Shown: positions 8,617 to 15,510 of the stretch, one piece after another | Numbering within the stretch: the stretch's first letter is position 1 | Layout of the letters: every line of letters starts with the position of its first letter | Assembly (NCBI GenBank): GCA_963714145.1 | Contig: OY970235.1 | Span: forward strand, 682,001-746,000 | Length of the DNA stretch: 64,000 nucleotides | Source of the DNA: JBBWZH01 sp035544115 | GTDB lineage: Bacteria; Actinomycetota; Actinomycetes; Mycobacteriales; CADCTP01 | Direction: 5' to 3' | The notes under the pieces: generated by a model | Database searches by the model: none | What the model was told of the DNA's origin: nothing | Seen by the model: the letters and a program-made list of their open reading frames with translations, nothing else | Made by a program: the position numbers and the translations under genes

Positions 8617-8891
8617 CGGTGGTCGCCGCCACCGCTGACCTGGCCGTGGTCCGCTTCCACGGGCACAGCGAGAAATGGACCAGCCGCGATATCTACGAGC
8701 GCTTCGGCTACCACTACTCCAAACCGGAACTGAAATCCTGGGCGCCGAAGATCGCCGACCTCTCCGCCCAGGCCAAGGAAACCCACGTCCTGATGAACAA
8801 CTGCTACGCCGACTACGCCCAGACCAACGCCCAACAGCTCATCGACCTGCTGACCAGCCTCGACGCCCTGAAAGACTAGATCAACTCGGCC
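8617..8891 (+). pseudogene. second copy of the DUF72 gene 3' end (direct repeat copy 2)
   Basis: Contains only the last 88 codons of DUF72 (from V-V-A-A-T-A-D-L-A-V-V to the stop at 8877-8879) plus 12 bp of flank. The open frame runs back to a GTG at 8598, but the N-terminal barrel is absent, so a functional product is unlikely. The good agreement with copy 1 indicates a recent event or continuing gene conversion. Confidence 0.85.
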
Positions 8892-8919
8892 CATCCACCG
8901 GCGGTTCTGACCGCCGTTC

Positions 8920-10077
8920 TCACGGCACCGGCCGGGCCCCGCTGGATCGAGGCCCTTGGGTTTCCTCGGTTGTGTGGACGATGGCTTCGGTGCCGTCGTC
9001 CCAGCGCCAGGCCGGGTGGCGCCCGTGCAGGTGTACGCCGCCGATCCACCGGTCGATGCCGTTGAGCGTGACATGGTCGGCCGCGCCGGCGAGCACTCGT
9101 GCTCCGGTGTCGGTCATGCGCAGGCTCGTTCCGATACCGACCGGGCGGTCGGCCGGCTCGGCGTGCAGGAGCGGGACGGGCGCGTGTGCCATCCGGTCGA
9201 TCATCGCGAAGCACCATCCATCGCCCAGGAACGGACGGGTTTCCCGGGCGGCGGCGCGGACGAACGCCGTCTGGGCGTCGGTCGCGCCGTCGGTGACGGC
9301 GGCCAGGATCCGCCGTTCGGTCAGCGACAACCCGTCGCGGGTGGCCGGGTACTCCCGGCCGAGCCGGTCGAACGCCTCGCCGAGGAACCGCAGCTCACCG
9401 GAGCGGGTACCGGCGATGGTGCGCAGCCGGTCCGGAGCCGGCGACCGGAAGGCAGCCCAGGCGCGGGTGGCCAGCTGCAGCGCGGCCGGGGTCAGCCGGG
9501 CGCAGGCATTCGTGGCGGGCAGTTCGCGCAGCTGTTCACCGGTGAGCTCGCCGAGACCACCGAAGCGGGCGATGCCTGCGTGCTCGCCGATACAGATCAA
9601 GGTGATGCGCTGCGCGGGCACGCCGAGCTCGGCGAGGCGGGCGAGGATCTGGATGATCTGCAGCTGGTCGTAGAGGTCCGCTTCGAACCACAGCACGTAC
9701 TCATCGTCGCGGTTGGCCGCCAGGACGCGGTCCCGCTCGGCGAACATGTCGGCACCCTCGCCCCGGTCGTCCCCGCCCGCCTGACCGAGGAAGGAAGCCC
9801 GGATCTGGCGGAGCTCCTGCGGTCCGACCGCGGGCACCGGGCCTTCGTGCAGCACGTCGCGCCAGTACAACACGCGCCGGGCGAGCCCGGTCCCCGGCAG
9901 GTCCGTGGCGTCGCCGTTGCTCACATGCAGCGCCGCTGACATCCACTCGGCGGCGGGGCGGGTAGCCGCCGGGTCCGGCCGGCCGGCGAGGATCCGGCTG
10001 CGGGCGGTCGCGTACGACTCGCCGGTCTTGGCCATGCGGGCGTGCACGCGTCGTTTGAAGTCGGCCTGCTTGGTCAT
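8920..10077 (-). CDS. DUF1835 domain protein
   Basis: About 385 residues. After a basic N-terminal helix (K-Q-A-D-F-K-R-R-V-H-A-R-M-A-K-T-G-E-S-Y-A) resembling a short DNA-binding segment, the core begins L-H-V-S-N-G-D-A-T and continues W-R-D-V-L-H-E-G-P-V-P, the DUF1835 signature. Y-V-L-W-F-E-A-D-L-Y-D-Q-L-Q and I-C-I-G-E follow. The family's activity is unknown. Start: ATG at 10077 has a GGGAG site at good spacing, while ATG 10083 (two codons earlier, M-T-M-T-K-Q) lies on top of that site; both are possible. The C-terminal half has an extra winged-helix-like stretch (L-S-L-T-E-R-R-I-L-A-A-V). Confidence 0.8.
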   Translation of the reverse strand: MTKQADFKRRVHARMAKTGESYATARSRILAGRPDPAATRPAAEWMSAALHVSNGDATDLPGTGLARRVLYWRDVLHEGPVPAVGPQELRQIRASFLGQAGGDDRGEGADMFAERDRVLAANRDDEYVLWFEADLYDQLQIIQILARLAELGVPAQRITLICIGEHAGIARFGGLGELTGEQLRELPATNACARLTPAALQLATRAWAAFRSPAPDRLRTIAGTRSGELRFLGEAFDRLGREYPATRDGLSLTERRILAAVTDGATDAQTAFVRAAARETRPFLGDGWCFAMIDRMAHAPVPLLHAEPADRPVGIGTSLRMTDTGARVLAGAADHVTLNGIDRWIGGVHLHGRHPAWRWDDGTEAIVHTTEETQGPRSSGARPVP

Positions 10078-10083
10078 CGTCAT

Positions 10084-10460
10084 CTCCCGCGACCCGGCCG
10101 CGGATCCCCCAGCGATCGGTACGGCGGGCGCACGATCGACAACGTAGCTCCGGCCGAGAGGTGGACCTCCCTTTGCCTCCTGGGGTAACCCGGCTGGGGC
10201 GGGTCGCCGGAGGTTGGGCGCGGACGGACGCCACCACCACAATATCCGGCCCGCCGCTAACGCCATCCGGACCGGCGGAGCACGGTGTCACCAGCACGTA
10301 TGTGGTTCCCGCCGCCGACCAGATCCGCACCGCGCCCGCCTGAGCGCCACTGCGGCGACAGGGTCGCCCCGTGCGGCTATTGTCTGACTCGTTCCCAAGC
10401 CAGACGAATTCGGACCCGATGGTGCCCTGACCCACGCCAGGTCCGGAAAGGATCCGCTCC
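10084..10460. other. divergent intergenic region
   Basis: About 375 bp between the divergent DUF1835 and DUF6289 genes. It must contain both promoters. I see no convincing -35/-10 pair, repeat or open frame with coding character. Confidence 0.5.
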
Positions 10461-10706
10461 GTGCGCCGTCGCGTCCTGCTCTGCGCTGCGCTTGCCGTCA
10501 GCGCCAGCTTCGCCGTCCCGGCCAGCCCGGCCTCGGCGCTGCCGTTGTGCCCGGACCAGTTCCAGTGCGACACGTTCTTCTACGCCGGCCCGAACTCCGA
10601 CGAGGTCGTCGGTTTCCAGACCACCGACTGCTTCGGTCATGTCACCCGCGACGGGCAGCGGACCCAGTGGGCCAGGACGATCCAGTCCCGGTGCAACCCG
10701 TTCTGA
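10461..10706 (+). CDS. DUF6289-like small secreted cysteine protein
   Basis: 81 residues from GTG 10461, with a purine-rich gaaagga site upstream. The signal peptide runs from R-R-R-V-L-L-C through an Ala-rich core to an A-S-A cleavage site near residue 26. The mature 55 residues hold four Cys (L-C, Q-C, D-C and R-C), enough for two disulfides, and the pattern P-L-C-x5-C-x-x-F-F-Y followed by V-V-G is that of DUF6289 peptides common in actinomycetes. Role unknown. Confidence 0.7.
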   Translation: MRRRVLLCAALAVSASFAVPASPASALPLCPDQFQCDTFFYAGPNSDEVVGFQTTDCFGHVTRDGQRTQWARTIQSRCNPF

Positions 10707-10806
10707 GCACGTCGCCGGCCGCGGCGGCCGTGGTGGTGCGACGCGGCGCGCCGGCATGGCCGGGTTCCGGAGCCGGAACGTCCGCAATGGACTCTAGGGT
10801 TCCGGC

Positions 10807-11226
10807 ATGACCGACAGTGATACTTCCGTCGAAGGTGCCCGGGTGCGCTCTCGAACGAAAGGCATGTGGTGGGGTACCGCTATCGAGGCCCCTGACCCAG
10901 GCGCGTTGGCGAGGTTCTACTCGGAGCTTCTCGGGTGGCCCATCGGTCACGAGGAGCCGGGTACGGCGATCCTCGCGGCTCCCGAGGGATCGATCTATGT
11001 CGTGTTCCAGCAGGCGACCGGGTACCAGGCCCCGGTATGGCCGCCGGTCGACGGGCAGCAGCGCCCGATGATGCACTTCGACTTCCAGGTCGGCGACCTC
11101 GATTCCGCGGTCGCCGACGCGGTCGCCCTCGGCGCGTCCATCGCCACCCACCAGCCGCAGGACAACGTCCGGGTGCTCCTCGACCCGGCCGGCCACCCCT
11201 TCTGCTTCTGCCGCGACGACGACTGA
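10807..11226 (+). CDS. VOC (glyoxalase/bleomycin-resistance fold) protein
   Basis: 139 residues with the paired beta-alpha-beta modules of the vicinal oxygen chelate superfamily. W-W-G-T-A-I-E-A-P-D-P and F-Y-S-E-L-L-G-W-P form the first module; M-H-F-D-F-Q-V-G-D-L-D-S-A-V and V-L-L-D-P-A-G-H-P-F-C-F-C the second. A His and a Glu/Asp at the usual metal positions are present (M-M-H-F-D, E-G-S-I-Y). The single domain would dimerise. The reaction cannot be told from sequence. Confidence 0.85.
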   Translation: MTDSDTSVEGARVRSRTKGMWWGTAIEAPDPGALARFYSELLGWPIGHEEPGTAILAAPEGSIYVVFQQATGYQAPVWPPVDGQQRPMMHFDFQVGDLDSAVADAVALGASIATHQPQDNVRVLLDPAGHPFCFCRDDD

Positions 11227-11446
11227 TCGCGTGCGTGCGGGCCCCGGCCCAGGTCACGGGTGGATGCCGAACGGACCCGGGATGCCGGCGTCGATCGGCG
11301 CTGACGCGGCCCTGGTCCGGCTCCGGGCCGGCCGGCTCGCGCTGCAGGTCCATCGGCGCCGCGCGGCCTGACCGGCGGAATTCTCCGGCCTTGACGGTGC
11401 GACAAGAGTCGTCCATGTCGGCTGCGGGATGCCGGATGATCCGGGT

Positions 11447-13567
11447 ATGAGAACGGCCGTTCAGGCGGGCATCGTCGCACTGCTGGCGGTCTGTGCGTTC
11501 GGTTTGGCGTGGCTGTTCAAAGCTCCGGACCCCGGTGCGGCGCTGACCGACAAGGCGAATGTGATCGCAGGCGTCGGGACGGTCCTGGCGCTCGCGGTAA
11601 CGCTCGTCTCGATGTGGCCGCGGCGTCGTCGGTCGCTGGCAGCCGAGGCGGAGGGCTCGCAGGTAGCGGCGGCGGTCAGGTATCTGGCCACCGAGACGCT
11701 GCGATACTGGCGGGACCAGGCGTCGTTCCGGGGGATCACGACGCCGTCTCCGGTGGCGGTGCATTGGCAGTGGGCCGGCGAGGACGTCGCGGTGCCGGCC
11801 GCCGAGTTGCTGGGCGGCGTGGGTGGCGCAGCCGGTCATGCGGGCTGGAGCGCGGCGGGGCAGGTGTTCACCGCCGGGGTGGTGACCAGGCTGCGTGAGC
11901 AGCTGTACGACGGTCTGGGCAGGCAGCGGACGCGGGTGGTGGTGCTGGGTGCGGCGGGGGCGGGCAAGACCGCGGCGATGCTGCTGCTGCTGATCGACAT
12001 CCTGGAGCACCGGCGGGCCGGGCCGGTGCCGGTGTGGCTCACGCTCGGCGGGTGGAACCCGGCCACCACGCCGCTGCGGGAGTGGGCGGCAGCGACGCTG
12101 GCCCGGGACTACCCCGGTCTTGGCGCGGCCAGCTATGGCGGGCCGGGGGTGGCGGCGGAGTTGATCCGTACCGGGCAGGTCGCGCTGTTCCTGGACGGCC
12201 TGGACGAGATGCCGCCCGACCTGCAGGGCCGCGCACTGCAGGCGATCGACCGGGACGCCGCCGGGCTGCGCGTGGTGCTGACCAGCCGCTCCGGGGAGTA
12301 CGCAACGGCCCTCGAGAAGGGCCGACTGTACGGAGCGGCGGTCATCGAGGTGCTGCCGGTTGGTCTCGATCACGCCGCGGCGTTCCTGCTCGCCCAGCAG
12401 CTCGGTCACCGGCGCCGCCGCTGGCAGCAGGTCATCGACCAACTGCGGGCCGATCCCGGCAGCGTCGCCGCCCGCACCCTGACCACCCCGCTGGCGCTGA
12501 GCCTGGCCCGCGACACCTACGTCAGCGCCGACCCCACCGACCTACTCGACACCCGCGCATATCCCGACCCGCCGGCCCTGCTGCGGCACCTGCTCGGCCG
12601 GTCCCTGACCCTGGCCTACCCCGACCCGGCCGAACGCCAGCACGCCACCCGGTGGCTGACCTGGATCGCCCAACACATGGGAACCAGCCGCGACCTGCGC
12701 TGGTGGGACCTCCCCACCTGGACCCCCGTGTACCCGATGGCCGCGGACGTGCCGCGGACCCTCGTGCTCCGGCGACCCACCCGCCGAGAACTACGCAGCC
12801 TGCTCGGGACCGGGCTCGGGACCGGGCTCATGGTCGGGTTCCTGGGCGGGTTCACGGTCGCGCTCGCGCGCGAGCTCCCGCGGGCGGTCCAGGGCCGGCT
12901 CCAGATCGGGATCGGGGTCGGGGCCGCGGCCGGGGTGGCGGTCGGGCTCGCGAGCGGGCTCGCGGTCGGGCTCGCGGACGTCTGGAGCACGCCGTTGGCG
13001 ACGGCGCGAGCGGCCACTCCGATCGAGGCCTACCGATCCGATCGTCGACGGACACTCATGGTCGGGCTCATCGGCGGGCTCGCGTTCGGGCTCTGGGGCT
13101 GGCTCGTGGCCGGGCTCCTGGTCGGGCTCAGGGGCGGGTTCCCGGTCGCGATCGTGTTCGGGTTCGGGTCCGGGCTCGCGGCCGGGTCCGGCCCGACGCT
13201 GAAGTTGGTTCTGCTGGAGGTGATGTGGGGTCTACACGGGCGGCGGCCGCGGTTCATGCCGCTGCTGCAGACCGCTCTGCGCAGGCAGGTACTGCGCCAG
13301 GCCGGAGCGGTCTACCAGTTCCGGCACGCCGCCCTACAAGACCTGCTCGCCGCCGGCGAGCCCACTACGGCGCGGGCAGCGACGGACCGTGGCACCAGCG
13401 GCGTCGTCCCGGATTCGGTCGTTTCCGGGACCACCGCCGGCGACGCCGATCCAGCCGACGAAACTAGTCCCGGAACCGGGAGTCGGGATCAACCCGGCAG
13501 GTCGAGCACTGATCCGAGGGGGCAAGGGGCCGAGGGTGGAGCTGACCGGCGGGTTGGCGGAGGCTGA
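11447..13567 (+). CDS. membrane-anchored NACHT-domain STAND ATPase
   Basis: 706 residues from ATG 11447 (ATG 11429 would add six). Two N-terminal membrane helices (about 5-24 and 40-56) are followed by a basic stop, P-R-R-R-R. The NACHT ATPase has Walker A G-A-A-G-A-G-K-T at 168-175 and Walker B L-F-L-D-G-L-D-E at 247-254, then R-V-V-L-T-S-R-S (sensor Arg). Residues roughly 465-600 are a Gly/Leu/Val run written in repeated ggg-ctc-gXX codons that should form several more membrane helices. A last soluble piece (Y-Q-F-R-H-A-A-L-Q-D-L-L) is the typical end of this family, followed by a disordered tail. Such proteins act as signal-transducing switches, some in phage defence; no effector domain is visible. 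The 3' end overlaps the next gene by 32 bp. Confidence 0.85.
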   Translation: MRTAVQAGIVALLAVCAFGLAWLFKAPDPGAALTDKANVIAGVGTVLALAVTLVSMWPRRRRSLAAEAEGSQVAAAVRYLATETLRYWRDQASFRGITTPSPVAVHWQWAGEDVAVPAAELLGGVGGAAGHAGWSAAGQVFTAGVVTRLREQLYDGLGRQRTRVVVLGAAGAGKTAAMLLLLIDILEHRRAGPVPVWLTLGGWNPATTPLREWAAATLARDYPGLGAASYGGPGVAAELIRTGQVALFLDGLDEMPPDLQGRALQAIDRDAAGLRVVLTSRSGEYATALEKGRLYGAAVIEVLPVGLDHAAAFLLAQQLGHRRRRWQQVIDQLRADPGSVAARTLTTPLALSLARDTYVSADPTDLLDTRAYPDPPALLRHLLGRSLTLAYPDPAERQHATRWLTWIAQHMGTSRDLRWWDLPTWTPVYPMAADVPRTLVLRRPTRRELRSLLGTGLGTGLMVGFLGGFTVALARELPRAVQGRLQIGIGVGAAAGVAVGLASGLAVGLADVWSTPLATARAATPIEAYRSDRRRTLMVGLIGGLAFGLWGWLVAGLLVGLRGGFPVAIVFGFGSGLAAGSGPTLKLVLLEVMWGLHGRRPRFMPLLQTALRRQVLRQAGAVYQFRHAALQDLLAAGEPTTARAATDRGTSGVVPDSVVSGTTAGDADPADETSPGTGSRDQPGRSSTDPRGQGAEGGADRRVGGG

Positions 13568-14105
13568 CTGGGAGGCGCATCGCCCCGCGGTTTTCGGGGC
13601 GGCCTACCGGATTCTCGGCACCGTGGTCGAGGCGGAGGACGTGACGCAGGAGGTCTGGTTGCGCGCCGCCGCCGCCGACCTGTCCGCGGTGCGGGATCTG
13701 CGGGCCTGGGTCCGGGCCGCCGCCGCCCGGGTCGCCGCCCGCCACGACGACCTCCCGCCGGACTGGCTCAACGACGCGGTCAAGGGCTTCCTGCCTGTCC
13801 CGGGCCCGGCGACGGTCATCTACGACGGAACCGCCCTGAGCGTCTCCGTCCCGGCGCCGGAGTACCTGCTCGCGACGAAGCTGCTGGCCAGCCCGGTCGG
13901 CCGGGACGAGGACGACATCCTGCTGCTCTACCGCCGGTGCGGGCTGGGCACCGTCGATGCCGGCCTGGACCTGGTCGAGCGCTACTACCCCGGTCGCCCG
14001 GTGCCGGCGAAGGTCCGGTTCTTTCTGGAGGAGCTGCTGTCCGGGCGACCCGGCGACGCCGCCGCCGAGGCCGACCGGCCCGCTGGTGCGGAGGCAGAGG
14101 AGTAG
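13536..14105 (+). pseudogene. chimera: sigma-70 region 2 joined to the C-terminal part of a nucleotidyltransferase-like protein
   Basis: 189 codons from GTG 13536. Codons 1-58 are the start of an ECF sigma factor (E-A-H-R-P-A-V-F-G-A-A-Y-R-I-L-G followed by E-D-V-T-Q-E-V-W-L-R). Without a break the frame then continues as the C-terminal half of a DUF6036-type nucleotidyltransferase-like protein (L-P-P-D-W-L-N-D-A-V-K-G-F, E-Y-L-L-A-T-K-L-L-A, D-D-I-L-L-L-Y-R). Sigma region 4 and the nucleotide-binding G-G-S motif are both absent. An in-frame deletion between two genes explains this best. A product may be made but neither parent activity should survive. Its 3' end is the first copy of the repeat at 14013-14130. 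Confidence 0.65.
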
Positions 14106-14130
14106 CTGGAGCGCGGCGTCGCGTCGGAGA
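14013..14130 (+). repeat. degenerate direct repeat, copy A
   Basis: The stretch from gtccggttcttt through ccgaggccgaccgg to gagcgcggcgtcg recurs, with small indels, at 15273-15385. It covers the end of the chimeric gene including the stop at 14103-14105. Confidence 0.75.
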
Positions 14131-14185
14131 ACGCCTGGCACCCGGCGCGGAGGTCTCCGACGCCGGCCGGATGGTGACGATCACG

Positions 14186-14830
14186 TCAGCCGGTGCGCAG
14201 TTCCTCGCTCCAGCGGGCGGCGAGTTCCTGAATCCGGGCAACCGCATCGGCGTGGACGCCGGCGGCCGTCCAGTCCTCCGGGTCGAAGCGGCGGATGGCC
14301 CGCAGCGCGTCGGCGAAGCTGGCCCCGGTGAAGCCAGCGTCCTTCGCGGCGGCGAGCCGGAGCAACGTGTCTGGCGGGTAGCGATCCAGCAGCGCCACGA
14401 CATCGACGTAGTCGCGTATCTCCGCACGGCCCCACAGCGCCAGGGTCTTGTCGGCCGCCAGATCGTCCGGGTGCAACACCGGTCCGATGTCCAGCCGGAC
14501 CGTCGGGCGGAGCCGGCCCCCGTCCGGGAAGACCTCGACCAGGCAGGCCGATCCGCTTGCCGGGTCAGTCACGACGAAACGGTTGGTGTGCGGCCGCCGG
14601 CTGGCCTCGATCACCTGCAGACCCTCGTCTTGCAGCCTGCTGCGCAGGGCGACCACGATCCGACCGGCCTCGTCCGGATCGACCTCGGTGAACAGGTCGA
14701 CGTCCCGGGTCGCACGGTCGGTGAAGCCGTGCGCGATCATGGCGCCGCCCCCGGCCAATGCGAGCGTATGTGCCTGCGGCAGGCTCAGCGCGGTGCGGGC
14801 GATGTGTTCCTGCAGTGGGTCGAGGGGCAT
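14186..14830 (-). CDS. AbiEii/AbiGii-type nucleotidyltransferase (putative toxin)
   Basis: 214 residues. L-A-G-G-G-A-M-I-A-H-G near 25-35, then T-R-D-V-D-L-F-T-E near 41-49, is the nucleotidyltransferase G-G-(S/A)...D-x-D signature of the AbiEii family. L-V-E-V-F supplies the third acidic residue, and D-L-A-A-D-K-T-L-A-L-W-G-R with R-D-Y-V-D-V is the usual C-terminal motif. AbiEii proteins are type IV toxins that modify tRNA or other targets and act in abortive infection. The ATG follows directly on the stop of the 115-residue upstream gene, as expected for a coupled antitoxin-toxin pair. The pair lies between copies A and B of a degenerate direct repeat. Confidence 0.8.
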   Translation of the reverse strand: MPLDPLQEHIARTALSLPQAHTLALAGGGAMIAHGFTDRATRDVDLFTEVDPDEAGRIVVALRSRLQDEGLQVIEASRRPHTNRFVVTDPASGSACLVEVFPDGGRLRPTVRLDIGPVLHPDDLAADKTLALWGRAEIRDYVDVVALLDRYPPDTLLRLAAAKDAGFTGASFADALRAIRRFDPEDWTAAGVHADAVARIQELAARWSEELRTG

Positions 14831-15178
14831 CTAGGCGGCATGCCGGGCGGCGTCGATCAGCGGATGCCAGGCGGCCCGCACAGTTGCCGGCAGCCAGAGC
14901 CCGTCCCAGAGCCGCACCAGTTCGGCGCCGTTGACCAGCTCGCGGAGATCGTCGAGCCCGCCCTCCCGAAGCACCAACTCGTACAGCCGTGCCCGGCGGG
15001 ACGGGCGGGACAGATCCCACTCGACCGACTCGGGCGCCACCCCGGACCAGTACAGCCCGAGCGGAAGCCGAATCACGCCCGTCATCGGACCGCGCAGCTC
15101 AGCCAGCCCCTGCGGAAGCACTACGTCCCGCTCCCAGCCGGGCCGGGGTTGCCTCGCCGATGCGGTACTCACAGTCAC
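14831..15178 (-). CDS. partner of the AbiEii-like protein (putative antitoxin)
   Basis: 115 residues from ATG 15178, stop TAG at 14833-14831 touching the ATG of the next gene. The sequence contains G-V-I-R-L-P-L-G-L-Y-W-S-G and S-R-P-S-R-R-A-R-L-Y-E-L-V-L-R-E-G, a basic segment plus helices typical of the small proteins found 5' of actinobacterial AbiEii genes. No winged-helix AbiEi domain is obvious, so the antitoxin role rests on position and size. Confidence 0.65.
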   Translation of the reverse strand: MTVSTASARQPRPGWERDVVLPQGLAELRGPMTGVIRLPLGLYWSGVAPESVEWDLSRPSRRARLYELVLREGGLDDLRELVNGAELVRLWDGLWLPATVRAAWHPLIDAARHAA

Positions 15179-15510
15179 AGCATGCCGGTTGGCCAGCTGC
15201 TACGCCACGTCACCGCAGCGGGCGGAGGCCCGTCCTGGGGAGGTGGAAGCCTGGCCCGTCGGCCTGCCTGCCGTCCGGTTCTTTGCTGTCCGGGCGATCC
15301 AGCGGCGCCGCTGCCGGTACCGCCGAGGCCGACCGGTCCGCTGGTACGGAGGCCGAGGAGCGGGAGCGTGGCGTCGGCGCCTGACAGTGGGGCGGGCCGG
15401 GGGCCGGCAGACGGTGGCCGGGCGCTCTGACAAAGTGGGGTGGTGACTTCGGGTGGGATGTTGGGTGCCGTCGCGTGTCCGGGTGCCGTTGCGGGTAGGG
15501 CAGAGACGTC
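15179..15510. other. intergenic region with a gene-end relic
   Basis: About 330 bp before the kinase gene. 15273-15385 is copy B of the degenerate repeat, a decayed 3' end of the chimeric gene. The remaining roughly 125 bp to the ATG at 15511 must carry the kinase promoter; I see no clear -10 element. Confidence 0.6.
15273..15385 (+). repeat. degenerate direct repeat, copy B
   Basis: Aligns with 14013-14130. It lacks the 9 bp ctggaggag, has an insertion in the gccgcc run, and carries several substitutions. The frame is no longer open in register with copy A, so it is an older relic than the DUF72 duplicate. Confidence 0.75.

Noticed and set aside
13389..13535. Upstream extension of the chimeric sigma gene to ATG 13389
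   Set aside because: It only reads the NACHT gene's tail in another frame, Pro/Gly-rich; the sigma-like part starts at GTG 13536 with a purine-rich site.
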